A stretch of 64,000 nt of DNA, from contig BSYQ01000002.1 in the NCBI GenBank assembly GCA_030272585.1, forward strand, positions 372,001 through 436,000, given 5' to 3'. The DNA comes from Bryopsis sp. KO-2023. Taxonomy: Eukaryota; Chlorophyta; Ulvophyceae; Bryopsidales; Bryopsidaceae. Below are positions 1-9,198 of this stretch, piece by piece. Numbering within the stretch: position 1 is the stretch's first letter; each line of letters begins with the position of its first letter. The notes under the pieces are model-generated. The model had not been told where the DNA came from and did no database searches. It worked only from the letters and a program-made list of their open reading frames with translations. A program made the position numbers and the translations under genes.

Positions 1-622
1 CTTGCAACTCGGAATCGCTAATTGCGAGCCGGCGTAAGGAGCTGTTCAGATTGAACGACCTGAACAATCCTTGTGCTGTTGGGGATTGAGAACACACTCA
101 AGGCCAAAATTCATAAAAGTTCTCCCCCTGAAAACATCTTTCTTGCGCGTGTGATTGTCTAGAAAAATGGGCCTGTGCGGTTGAAGTGCCTGGAAAGACA
201 GTGGTTAAGCTTCCCAAAAAAAGAAGATGGAAATGGCGAGCTGGTTACATCCCAACCTGCTTTCCATGCCAGAGTATGGAACAATATGGATAACGAAACC
301 ACCACCCAGCCCGCTCTTGTACCTCCCTGACGATTCCAGAATGAACGAATCTACTTACTACCTCGGATCTAACCCAGCCGCCATGCAAGATACGACTGCC
401 CCATTCCCTGTCACCAGAGCGACTCCCTCGCTGTTGTCAGACATCGTGAATCCTTACCCCAGTAACCACCAACCAAAAATATTACAAGACAAGCCAGGCC
501 AGAGCTCAGCCCAAGTCTCACCCCCCCAGCAACCACCGATTTCTGTTCCCATGACTCACTGTCTTCCTGCCATACCTCGTGCTGAAACTCTGGATACTTG
601 AGAGCTTTATCGATTCAACAAC
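1..622. other. Left flank outside the duplicated segment
   Basis: This stretch has no counterpart upstream of segment B, so it is single-copy in the window. An ATG-initiated frame of 124 codons at 227-601 (+) is proline- and serine-rich and reads straight through an introner-like repeat at 466-506. I recognise no domain and think it is probably not a complete gene; it could be an exon of a gene that starts to the left. Nothing else is evident here. Confidence 0.4.
466..506 (-). repeat. Introner-like element
   Basis: The AACCAAAAATATTACAAGAC core is present, with AAGCCAGGCC in place of the usual ATGCCAGGCC. The GCCTATAGCATCGGGG end is missing. It is the only copy in the left flank. Confidence 0.7.
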
Positions 623-853
623 GCGCTCTGCGTGCTGGCAGAATCCCAGTGATATGTGGCCGTGTTGCCCGTGGAACCCCTCTTTGAGCGCGACTTCATG
701 ACCTGGTGCAGGAATTCCTGAAACTCCCGAACTCGATTCGAATCGAGCTCGGGAGTGGCGACTCGTCATTCAGTGGCAATGGTCAGGGAACTGGATGAGA
801 GCTTCAGTATAAGTCAGAGATTTTTTTATTTTTTTATTTTTTTGGGAGGGGCA

Positions 854-900
854 CTCTGGCTTGGCAAGTCTTGCGATATTTTTTGTTGGTTGGTTGGTGG
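854..900 (+). repeat. Introner-like element, TTGGCAAGTC subtype
   Basis: CTCTGGCTTGGCAAGTCTTG is followed by an AT-rich run and GTTGGTTGGTTGG. The same variant appears inverted at 2646-2689, as part of the larger inverted repeat around the 4-Cys genes. Confidence 0.7.
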
Positions 901-1184
901 TGAATCTGAGAGCGTTTGAGTCAGAAGCTTTAAAGTCACAAATTTGTGGTGGCGACCATCCATAACGCACCCAACTATGGCGTTACGTAAGACACTCGGA
1001 TCTCATGACAAAAAAAGAGTCGGCCAAATCGCCCGTACAGCGACCTTTAGTCGCCTTCCGTTAAATACGTGAGACCCCACACAGCATTCCCACAGCACCA
1101 CGCCGAGAGACAGGTCTTTCCACAGCTAAGTACTGGCCGACATTTCCACAGCCTGAGTGTGTGTGTGTGTGTGTGTTCGCCGCA

Positions 1185-1694
1185 ATGTCGAAACTACTCG
1201 CGGCCGCTCTCTTGGTCGTCGTGCTGTCGACAGTGGGGGTGCTTTCCAGACCAGTTCCTTTCGAGACAGACGAGCTCGCGATGGAGTGGGCTACCAAGCT
1301 TGGTTATCCTTTTGGTGCGTTTTATCATATATCCAGCAACACGTGGCTTCCTTTCCCCGTTGTGAGTGTGCGTTTTGCTCGAGGGCGTTTCCGACACCGA
1401 CCCCTGGTGGGAAGGAAGTCGCGCTAAGAGTTTTCCGCTTGTGTTTTCCCCCGATCCTGTAGGCTCTGGCCTGGCATGTCTTGTGATTTTTTTGGTTGGT
1501 TGGTTTCTCACTGAGGAATCGTGTGTTTTGCAGAGGATTGGTGCGAAAATGGGAAAGGAATTATCGTGTTCCATGCGTTGGAGCGTCACTGTTACCACGC
1601 AGGGGGGGAAGGATCATATACGGGCAAAGAATCTGAGCATTTCGTGTATTGTTGCACTCATCCTGGATTTCCTCCTGCGTCGTGGATGCCATAG
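1185..1694 (+). CDS. Small secreted 4-cysteine protein
   Basis: There are two exons, 1185-1314 and 1534-1694, giving 96 aa. Residues 1-21 form a clear signal peptide: a Lys-containing start, an Ala/Leu/Val core, then SRPVP. The mature part has Cys47, Cys63 and a Cys83-Cys84 pair, and the last residues are PASWMP. The intron has a GTGCGT donor and a TTTTGCAG acceptor and joins G|AG in phase 1. It contains a complete introner. The start codon follows a (GT)n tract at 1157-1176. Only the spliced form gives a cysteine-bearing protein. The TAG stop lies where a second introner copy begins (1686), so that insertion may have set the C-terminus. I recognise no family; a secreted effector, defence or wall protein is possible but not shown. 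Copy B differs at residue 49 (Asn to His). Confidence 0.72.
1448..1503 (+). repeat. Introner inside intron 1 of the 4-Cys gene
   Basis: The element runs from CCCCCGATCCTGTAGGCTCT to TTTGGTTGGTTGG, in the gene's sense direction. It fills about a quarter of the 219-bp intron and ends 30 bp before the AG acceptor. Confidence 0.85.
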
Positions 1695-1735
1695 ACTCTG
1701 GCCTGGCATGTCTCGTAATATTTTTGGTTGGTTGG
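1686..1735 (+). repeat. Introner at the 3' end of the 4-Cys gene
   Basis: It begins GATGCCATAGACTCTGG, and the TAG inside it is the in-frame stop of the 4-Cys gene. The body is typical. Confidence 0.8.
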
Positions 1736-1888
1736 AGTGGATTGTTGAGCTATTTTTGGTTGGTTGAGGAAGCGCTGTTGCGTTTTGAAGCGTGTGGGGG
1801 TTATTTGCGTGCGTTTTTTGGCTGAGGGGGGGGGGGCTGTTTGATCGACTTTCCCAAGATCAAGTCGTAATTTGGAGTGGATTGTACA

Positions 1889-1935
1889 AGCTTTGCCCTG
1901 GTCTGGCATGTCTCGCAATATTTTTGGTTGGTTGG
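1889..1935 (+). repeat. Introner-like element, 5' end diverged
   Basis: AGCTTTGCCCTGGTCTGGCA leads into a normal TCTCGCAATATTTTTGG body. It is 150 bp downstream of the previous copy, and the same TGGAGTGGATTGTTGAGC block follows both, so this pair probably arose by local duplication. Confidence 0.75.
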
Positions 1936-2158
1936 AGTGGATCGTTGAGCTATTTTTGTTTATGTTTTTTCCGGACAACTTGATTTTGCTCCGTGAGAGA
2001 CGCTCTGGATTTTTTTTTGGGTACGAAAATATCAGAAAATTGGACTTTTTTTTTGGAAAAGATTGTTTTTTTTCGTTTTTTCGTTTAAAATTGGATTCTT
2101 GTTCTGTTTTCTCTTCCTGTGTGAAAGAGGCCGCCTCTGTCTTGATATTTTTTTGAAA

Positions 2159-2371
2159 CTATTTTAAAATATCGTTTTTGTGTTGGCAACGCAATAACAA
2201 GCATCGACCAATACTTACAAGAAAAGGTCGGCTGTATTTTTCCGCTGGTTTAACCCGCACTGAGCGCCAGGTGACCGCGAGCTCGTCTGTCTCGACAGGA
2301 ACTGGTCTGGAAAGCACCCCCACTGTCGACAGCACGACGACCAAGAGAGCGGCCGCGAGTAGTTTCGACAT
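2159..2371 (-). pseudogene. Truncated inverted copy of the 4-Cys gene
   Basis: The minus strand from ATG 2371 encodes the signal peptide and mature N-terminus through VPVETDELA. It then runs into unrelated sequence and stops after 70 codons. Exon 2, which supplies all four cysteines, is absent. The copy converges on the intact gene at 1185. In segment B the matching copy keeps more of exon 1 and the start of intron 1, so the two truncations differ by an internal deletion. Confidence 0.75.
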
Positions 2372-2645
2372 TGCGGCGAACACACACACACACACACACA
2401 CACACAGGCTGTGGAAATGTCGGCCAGTACTTAGCTGTGAAAAAACCTGTCTCTCGGCGTGGTTCTGTGGGAATGCTGTGTGAGGTCTCACGTATTTAAC
2501 GGAAGGTAGCAAAAGGTCGTTGTACAGACGATTTGGCCGACTCTTTTTGTCATGAGATCCGAGTGTCTTACGTAACGCCATGGTTGGGTGCGTTATGGAT
2601 GGTCGCCACCACAAAGCTTCTGACTCAAACGCTCTCAGATTCACC

Positions 2646-2689
2646 ACCAACCAACCAACAAAAAATATTGCAAGACTTGCCAAGCCAGG
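2646..2689 (-). repeat. Introner-like element, inverted partner
   Basis: This is the reverse complement of the copy at 854-900, with GACTTGCCAAGCCAGG in place of the usual GACATGCCAGGCCAGAG. Confidence 0.7.
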
Positions 2690-3047
2690 TGCGTTTCCAC
2701 CAGGGGGTCATCCCTGAGTCAGTCATGGAGAGCGTCGCAGCCACGTGCGCAGCCAGGGGCCAGATGGGCCTGAGATTCGGCGGCGCGACAGAAAAAAATT
2801 AGCGAATCGCTTGTTTTCACAAAAAAAACTTTTCTTTGATTTCTTGAACAGCCCAGGCCGAATTTTTTTTTTTGCTTTTTTTAAGTTTATTATTCTGGCT
2901 AAACGCTATGGTTGCAACACACCCAACAACTGGGGCATCAACTGGGGAGGTGGAGTTTTTTACCGTTCTCCTTCGCGGTTTTTAGGTGACGGGTGTTGAC
3001 AATAGCGTTTGTTGTTGTGTGGGCTTTGCAGTTTCCTCCACAGTTAC

Positions 3048-3100
3048 CCAACCAAACGTATTACAAGACATGCCAGGCCAGAGCCTATAGCATCGGGGGG
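3048..3100 (-). repeat. Introner-like element
   Basis: A complete copy, with CCCAACCAAACGTATTACAA at one end and AGCCTATAGCATCGGGGGG at the other. It lies between genes. Confidence 0.85.
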
Positions 3101-3605
3101 ATACAAAGAGGAAACCCCTTAGCTCTAGCTAAGGGTCTATCGCTGCGATTTCTGTTTTAGCGAGTTTTAGCAGATGTTGTATCAGGAAAAAAAACTTCTT
3201 CCCAGAATAAACGTCTTACAACAAAAACACACACCAACTCTCCTTCGACAACAATCAATCAATCAATCAACAAATTACAAAAAAAAGAGGCCATGACCCC
3301 CCAGCATTTCCTTCCCGATCCACTCAACTCACTCCATACTTCCTCTTACTCATAACTCGTACACCTAGCGTCAACCTCATGTCTCAGAGGGATTTTATGG
3401 GATTTCTACCTTATGAATGTGTTTGGGGTACTGTTGGGAATTGGATTTCAGAGTGACCGTAATTTCCTTAAATGTGAAATAAATCAGTGGATGAGATGGG
3501 AGATCTCTAGGTATAAATTTGGGAAGCAGGATTGTATCAGAGAACAAATTCTCCGTAAGAAAACGTCTGTTCGAACACAAGGCAAAGGTTGGAGATATTA
3601 ACAGT

Positions 3606-3645
3606 ACTTTATATTTTAATCGGATATACACACACACACACACAA
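3606..3645 (-). repeat. Second dispersed repeat: (GT)n-CCGATTAAAATATAAAGTAC
   Basis: On the minus strand a GT run is followed by TATATCCGATTAAAATATAA and AGTACTGT. The same combination begins intron 2 of the carbonic anhydrase gene at 12219, and a weaker match is at 45647. A copy matching this one is at 37117-37150. Confidence 0.55.
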
Positions 3646-3967
3646 CCTCATGTCCCAGAGATTTCACTCCTCTTTTGTTATGTCTAATCAGACAAATCTA
3701 TCTTATCACAATGAGTTTTCTGAGAATCAATATGTAATTATTGTTATTGTTATTCTGAGAATTTCAGCAATGGTGTTGATAAAATGAGTCACTCTTTCTA
3801 TGACGGATTGCTGATGTGGTGTCATCATGTCTGACTGCCCGAAACGTCATTCTTTCGGCTCCAACACAAGCATATTTGTACGTACGTACGCAAACAAAAC
3901 CAAAAACCAAAAAATACAAAAAATAACGCAGACAAACAAACATAAATTACATTGTGGACGTACGCAA

Positions 3968-4236
3968 GGATGCTGTAAGCTCTGGCCTGGCATGTCTTGT
4001 AATATTTTTGGTTGGTTGGAAGCCGTGGTTTTTGAGTAAATGCAAGAGCTCCAGTCTTGTAATATTTTTGGTTGCCAATTATACTTAGGTTTTTGAGTAG
4101 ATTCAAGAGCTCCAGTCTTGTAATATTTTTGGTTGGTTGGAAGCCGTGGTTTTTGAGTAAATGCAAGAGCTCCAGTCTTGTAATATTTTTGGTTGGTTGG
4201 GCAAGAGCTCCAGTCTCGTAATATTTTTGGTTGGGC
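3968..4236 (+). repeat. Introner-derived tandem array upstream of the F-box gene
   Basis: One full introner is followed by about four copies of a shorter unit that repeats GAGCTCCAGTCTTGTAATAT plus TTTTGGTTGG. Most units are separated by a spacer reading AAGCCGTGGTTTTTGAGTA. The array in segment B (37479-37679) has fewer and rearranged units. Confidence 0.8.
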
Positions 4237-4768
4237 AGTGTGTACGACAGAGCTCCTCACCACACCAGTCGCGTGAGGAAGGACGAATGGTGAAAAGGCG
4301 CTGAGGTAAGACGTTTTGCAGCAAAACGACGAGACTGCCGCTTTTTCCTTTTTCTTCTTTTCTGTTGGTTTGTGGTGCTGGCTGGTGAAAGCGACGCGCT
4401 ACCGACGCCTTGTCGTCGAAAGGCGTTCCAATCACAGTGTGAAAGGTTTTTTTTTCTTCCTGGGGTTTTCCCGTCTTAAACACGACGCAGGAGGAGCAAG
4501 GGTTTTCCCACCAGGTCTCGTTCCAGAAAGTGAGTGGTCGTGTGTTTTTGAGTGGAGCGTCGGGTAAAGCGGAGGGTTTCATTCACGGAAAAAAGCGACC
4601 GCAGATCGAGTGGCGGCGCTTCTTGTTATACACTCCCCTGTTTGAATTGAATTTGAACGGTGTGAATTTTGCCTGTGAATGGTTAGATAGCTTCTCGCTG
4701 GCGGACTGTCGTTTTGGGAAAGGAAGACGGCGAAATGTGTGTGTTGTGTTGTGTTTTCACTTGTCTTT

Positions 4769-4823
4769 CCCCCCGATGCTATAGGCTCTGGTCTGGCATG
4801 TCTTGTGATTTTGGGGTTGGTTG
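4769..4823 (+). repeat. Introner in the 5' leader of the F-box gene
   Basis: A sense-orientation copy from CCCCCCGATGCTATAGGCTC to GGGGTTGGTTGC. It ends shortly before a probable acceptor, GTACGCAG at about 4840. The F-box ATG follows some 34 bp later, so this looks like a 5'-UTR intron. Confidence 0.75.
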
Positions 4824-4873
4824 CTTCGGCCGTACGCAGGTCTGACTCAGACTCAGACCGTCTGAGTGATTTG

Positions 4874-5929
4874 ATGGACGCCGAATGGGATCTCCCTGAA
4901 GGAATTCTCGCCGAAATTTTTGACAACCTTCCAGCTAAGCACTTGGCGAGATGCACATGTGTGTCAAAAAGTTGGAAGGGTGTGTTGGGAGGAGATCGTT
5001 TCGGAAGGAAAATCAGGTTGGAAAGAGCTTGGCGGCGTGGGGTGAACGAGCCGAGGAAAATACAAGCACTTGAGAATAGGTGTCTCGGTTTGGATCGATC
5101 GGCACGTTTTGGAAATATTATTGGGTTGTTTTTGCATGGTCGAGAAATCGTTTTGGTGGATCTCGAAAACGGAAGCGCCGTTTACGATAAAGACACTATC
5201 GATGGGAGGAAATGCTTTTGTTTTGTAAATGGCTTGCTGATCTGCCTTCACAAGAAGAGGAAAAAGGTTTTCGCCCTTTCGGTGCCGAGTTTGACGGAAG
5301 TGACGTCTTTCGACGTTCCATTTGACGTCTTTGACATTGTCCCCGTCCATGATGATATTGCAATCGGTGGGAAGCATGGAAATTTGGGGGTTTGGACAAC
5401 GAGCGATTGGAGTTGCAAGACAGTCTTAGCAAGGAGTGACAAAACGAACAACCGCCATGATGATATAAGGTGTCTTGCCTTTGTGGAGGGAAAGGGGTTG
5501 GTTGTGACCTCAACCAGGTCCGGCTTCCTCCACATCTGGAGTTTGGAAGCTTCCACCCGCGTGCGAGTTATTGAATCAGATTGGTTCGATCTAGACTATT
5601 TCGTGGCAAACGAGGATGTGTTGATGGGATGTTCAGCATCTGGACATGCTAAGGTTTGGGAAATTGAAACGGGAGAGTTTGTCAAAGAAATAAGGGATAT
5701 CTCGGAGGTGGGGTGCGTCCCTAGAGTGGGTTTGAACAAAGACAAATTCGGGGTGCAATTGGATAAGGGCATTTTGAGGTTGTGGGACATTAACGAGGAT
5801 GATTCTCATTTCCGATCGATTGATTTCGGGGAGTGGATTGAGACGATTCGGATGAGCGATACGGAAATGATTGTTGCAATAGAATCGGGGGAATTGTTTG
5901 TATGGAATTTTGATTCCGATCTTGCATGA
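4874..5929 (+). CDS. F-box protein with beta-propeller-like repeats
   Basis: One coding exon of 351 codons. Residues about 6-48 form an F-box (WDLPEGILAEIFDNLPAKHL, then ARCTCVSKSWKGV), the motif that binds SKP1 in SCF ubiquitin ligases. The rest holds WD40-like blades, for example LGVWTTSDW, LHIWSLEAST, AKVWEIETGEF, LRLWDINEDD and LFVWNFDSD, and would be the substrate-binding part. The start is the first ATG after a probable acceptor at about 4840; upstream sequence in this frame includes the introner and looks like leader. An AATAAA signal overlaps the stop region. The segment B copy has the same length and about five substitutions (SKSW/SKRW, FVNG/FVDG, RVRV/RVQV, VANE/VVNE, GELF/GEIF). 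The degradation target is unknown. Confidence 0.88.
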   Translation: MDAEWDLPEGILAEIFDNLPAKHLARCTCVSKSWKGVLGGDRFGRKIRLERAWRRGVNEPRKIQALENRCLGLDRSARFGNIIGLFLHGREIVLVDLENGSAVYDKDTIDGRKCFCFVNGLLICLHKKRKKVFALSVPSLTEVTSFDVPFDVFDIVPVHDDIAIGGKHGNLGVWTTSDWSCKTVLARSDKTNNRHDDIRCLAFVEGKGLVVTSTRSGFLHIWSLEASTRVRVIESDWFDLDYFVANEDVLMGCSASGHAKVWEIETGEFVKEIRDISEVGCVPRVGLNKDKFGVQLDKGILRLWDINEDDSHFRSIDFGEWIETIRMSDTEMIVAIESGELFVWNFDSDLA

Positions 5930-6407
5930 ATAAACTGGAGGAGTATTTGCATCTTTTCAGCAAATTCCTCGCTTTTGGGTTGGGGTTTGTGTTAGGGGGG
6001 AAGGCTATGATTTTACTTGGAGTGAAATAAGGAAGAAATGGTTTGGGGGCGGGGTGTAATAATACGCTTACTCGACTCGATCTTTTGAGGACAGTTGGGT
6101 GGAACACACAGAGAACACACTTGGGCTTTGTCCTGAAGGGACTTACAAGAACTGATCCTATCGTTTTCTCAACCACAATTTATCCTTCCTCTTCCCAGTA
6201 CTGCCTGTCCTCCAACAACCCACTGTACTGTTCCAATACACCGATCCTTCCTGTACTTCCTGTGAATTCTCACGAAAGCTCTTTGGAATTCACCATACAT
6301 TTCTTCTAACCTTTTCTACAGGGGGTTGGGTTTGGGGGAATTTGTGACATTGCTTGAGTATGAAATGTAAAGTCGATGGATACCACCCACCTGTATATAT
6401 AGAAGTA

Positions 6408-6459
6408 TCAACCAAAAATGTTACAAGACATGCCAGGCCAGGGCTTATAGCATCGGGGG
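6408..6459 (-). repeat. Introner-like element
   Basis: A near-complete copy reading TCAACCAAAAATGTTACAAG, with GGGCTTATAGCATCGGGGG at its other end. Confidence 0.82.
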
Positions 6460-7083
6460 AAAACAAAGAAAAGCCCTTCGCCAGCAAACACCCCCACTGC
6501 CGCCGCCACAAGCATGGAGAAAGCGAACGCGACCGCTTCCGATATCGGGAGTGTGCCACAGGTGGCCGCCGCCAGTGATTTTTTCTGAGTGTAACGCCTG
6601 CCGCCAAAGTTTCAATGTCGGAGTGGTGTGTGAAGGAATGAAGGCCTGATCAAGCCACGCTTGGGTGTCTGTCATACTGCCACGACTGTTGCTGCAGATT
6701 CAATACATGAATTTCAAGTCTTAAACCAAAGAGAGGTCACCAGCAGGGGCTTTTTTCTTTTACTTCGTTTTCTGGATGGTGTGGAAATATGCCAGAAAAG
6801 CCAAGCCAATTCCATTGGGAGCTTATCACATAGAGCAAGCCTATCGACCCCTCAGTGTTTGGAATCGCGGGCAGACTTTTTAGTATACTTTTTATACTTT
6901 TTTTATACTTTTATACTTTTCCCTTCTTAGAGTGGGTTCTCTTGCTCAACAAGAAGCATCAGGGGACGGGGTAGTTATCGCTTGAAAACTGTGGATGTAA
7001 TATTACTCTTTTGAGCAAAGGGCTTTCTTTCAATCCGCATGTTGGGGTGCTGCCGGTGATAATTTGAAAACATCAGCCACTCA

Positions 7084-7139
7084 CCAACCAACCACAACTG
7101 TTACAAGACATGCCAGGCCAGAGCCTATAGCATCGGGGG
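7084..7139 (-). repeat. Introner at the outer edge of the palindrome
   Basis: It reads CCAACCAACCACAACTGTTA and ends AGCCTATAGCATCGGGGG. It mirrors the copy at 10642-10700, and together they mark the ends of the inverted repeat arms. Confidence 0.85.
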
Positions 7140-7383
7140 AAAGATACAAAGTGGAAAACAACCCTCAGCTAGCACGGTTTTTCTTAGCGAGCCCCTCACC
7201 GATCATCCCCACACAACAAAAATTCGGTCGAATAGTCCTGATGTTATATACAATGCTTACATGCCATATAACCCCCCACTTCACCACTGGTGAGGAAAGC
7301 TTGTTTTTTTTCAACGAAAAACGCAAGTGCTGATCCATTGTGGACCATATACAGTTCCCCCAAATGCGCTAACCCACATTACC

Positions 7384-7422
7384 TAACCAACCAAAAATAT
7401 TATATCACACATGCCAGGCCCC
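7384..7422 (-). repeat. Introner-like element, TATATCACACATG subtype
   Basis: AACCAACCAAAAATATTATA, then TCACACATGCCAGGCC; the CATCGGGG end is lost. It mirrors the copy at 10251-10293. Confidence 0.7.
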
Positions 7423-7683
7423 ACTCCCTAATAATAAGAATGTTGGCCAACCCAACTTCCACAGGGAAAGACAAATCCTCCTGAAAACTCAAGCAGAAAC
7501 CCAAAGGTCCACCGAACCCCCCAAATAACCAACCATCCAGATCACAAAAAACTTTAAACTAGAGCTTGCTCAAAAAACACTCGTTTACAAAAAAAAAGGA
7601 TAATGATTATGACGATAATAACGAGACGAAAAGGTTTCACGTTGAAACTGGCCACGATTATGCTGATTCGTCTCGTCGACTGC

Positions 7684-8474
7684 TTAGAGCAGTTTGCGAC
7701 CTCCGTGGGCCCAGACGGGGAGGTCTTTGCACACCCCATCGCAGCAGACCCCGACGCTGGACGGGTAGGAGCCAGGCGTTCCGAGACGTCCCTTGGCGTC
7801 AACAGGCCCCACGGAGACTGCCGCTCCATACTGGTCTTTGTGAACGCGAATGACCTGCAAGCAGAGCGACCGCCAGCAGGAAGCTGCTTACAATACGTCC
7901 TTGAATCTACGAAACAAAGGGATAGAATCAGGGAAAAAAGCGACAGGACAACGCACCTTGCAGGCGCCGTCGCCGCAGAGCCCGATGGAGTCGGGGCAAG
8001 TGGAGGTCACGGGAGCCTCCTTGATGACGGGCACAGTAACGCAGGTCGAGAGTCCACACAGCGAAAACACGATGGGGTAGTCGCCAGGCTTGCCAAGCTC
8101 AGCGTCTGCCGGCACGAGTCCAATTGCCGTCGCCATTCCGTTTGCATCTTTGAACACCCCGACGTCCTTACACACTCCTTTGCCGCACACCGAAATGGCG
8201 TCTGGGAAAGGGCCGTCATGTGCGTTTGCGAAAATAACCGCAATCTGCAAGGAAACAAGCGAACTCGCTGATTGAAGCGAAAAAAAAATCTTGCTGGGTA
8301 AGGGAAAAACACCCAAGGCCAGGTACAGACTCTGGCCTGGCATGTGTTGTAAAAACTTTGGTTGGAACTCCCTGTTTCAGCACATGGCAAGGTCGGGCAT
8401 GCTAATTTTGACACTGAGATATAAAAACCCACCAGAGCAGCGAAGATCAAAGCAGTAGTCGCGAATCGTGCCAT
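7684..8474 (-). CDS. Secreted CX4C-repeat protein, copy A1
   Basis: Three exons on the minus strand (8474-8433, 8244-7957, 7854-7684) give 166 aa. Residues 1 to about 22 form a signal peptide that spans the first exon junction (MARFATTALIFAAL, then IAVIFANA). The mature protein has four C-x4-C motifs: CGKGVC, CGLSTC, CGDGAC and CCDGVC. Three are followed by Lys, and Gly/Pro/Val-rich spacers separate them, so it looks like degenerate repeats held by disulfides. Splice sites are GTGGGT..TTGCAG and GTGCGT..CTCGCAG, both phase 0. Intron 1 holds an introner in antisense orientation. It is transcribed divergently from the copy at 9199. No family recognised; a wall, coat or apoplastic role is only a guess from secretion and cysteine content. 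Confidence 0.82.
8325..8365 (+). repeat. Introner in intron 1 of CX4C copy A1
   Basis: It reads AGACTCTGGCCTGGCATGTG, then TTGTAAAAACTTTGGTTGG. It is antisense to its host gene, the opposite of the carbonic anhydrase and 4-Cys introners. Confidence 0.8.
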
Positions 8475-8702
8475 TTTTGTCTGTTGGGAAGCTGCCAAGC
8501 AAAAAGAAACATAACAGCAACGAGTTAGCCTCGACGAGCGCTCAGCACCCCATCGCCAAACTGCTGCGGTTTCGCAAAGACCGTCACCTTCGAAAGCAGT
8601 TGATCGAAAACTCGAAAGGTGCAACGTATGTATGTCGGAGCGTGAAAACTGAAAAGTCACGAAGTATGAAAAGGTTCTACTGCCACTTGCATGCACCGGC
8701 GT

Positions 8703-8732
8703 TAATTTATACACTTGCCTCCCGCCCACGTG
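8703..8732 (-). promoter_or_regulatory. Core promoter of CX4C copy A1
   Basis: On the minus strand a CACGTG G-box (8727-8732) and GGGCGGGAGG lie just upstream of TATAAATT (8703-8710). The same arrangement is mirrored for copy A2, so the palindrome centre is a bidirectional promoter region. The transcription start itself is inferred. Confidence 0.6.
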
Positions 8733-8948
8733 ATTGAAATCACACCGGTGAGGTACGTGTCGAACAGGTTCCCCAGTCGGTCTGACGCTAGGAAGGTACC
8801 AGCTGCAACCCCCTAGCAACTTCAAGGTTCTACCACATAGAACCTGGAAGCTGCTTGAAGTTGCAAGGGGGTTGCAGCTGGTACCTTCCTAGCGTCAGAC
8901 CGACTGGGGAACCTGTTCGACACGTACCTCACCGGTGTGATTTCAATC

Positions 8949-8977
8949 ACGTGGGCGGGAGGCAAGTGTATAAATTA
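8949..8977 (+). promoter_or_regulatory. Core promoter of CX4C copy A2
   Basis: CACGTG at 8949-8954, GGGCGGGAGG after it, and TATAAATT at 8970-8977, about 220 bp upstream of the ATG. The leader may contain a small intron ending CCTGGCAG just before CTTCGCAACAG. Confidence 0.6.
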
Positions 8978-9198
8978 ACGCCGGTGCATGGAAGTGGCAG
9001 TAGAACCTTTTCATACTTCGTGACTTTTCAGTTTTCACGCTCCGACATACATACGTTGCAACTTTCGACTTTTCGATCAACTGCTTTCGAAGGTGACGGT
9101 CCTTGCGAAACCGCAGCAGTTTGACAATGGGGTGCTCGTCAAGGCTAACTCGTTGCTGTTATGTTTCTTTGTCCCTGGCAGCTTCGCAACAGACAAAA

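Larger units (their letters stand above)
848..2690. repeat. Inverted repeat carrying the 4-Cys gene pair
   Basis: The arm at about 848-1285 reappears reverse-complemented at about 2285-2690. It covers the introner variant, the ACGTAAGACACTCGGATC block and exon 1 of the 4-Cys gene. The arms are close to identical, and the spacer holds exon 2 and further introner copies. An equivalent structure exists in copy B, at about 34290-36225. Confidence 0.8.
2691..4873. other. Intergenic stretch before the F-box gene
   Basis: No convincing coding region. It holds a complete introner (3048-3100), TCAATCAATCAA short repeats near 3247, a (CA)n tract joined to TTTATATTTTAATCGGATAT (3606-3645), the introner-derived array (3968-4236), and what is probably the F-box gene's 5' leader from about 4260. 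Confidence 0.6.
5930..7683. other. Intergenic stretch, F-box gene to CX4C gene
   Basis: No coding region supported. It contains introner copies at 6408, 7084 and 7384, a TATACTTTT repeat run near 6880-6920, and from about 7084 the left arm of the inverted repeat that holds the CX4C genes. Short open frames here are not conserved as proteins in segment B. Confidence 0.55.

Noticed and set aside
7603..8271. 222-codon plus-strand frame opposite CX4C copy A1, and its equivalents at 41187 and 43286
   Set aside because: It runs across the exons and introns of a well-supported minus-strand gene, with no domain of its own.
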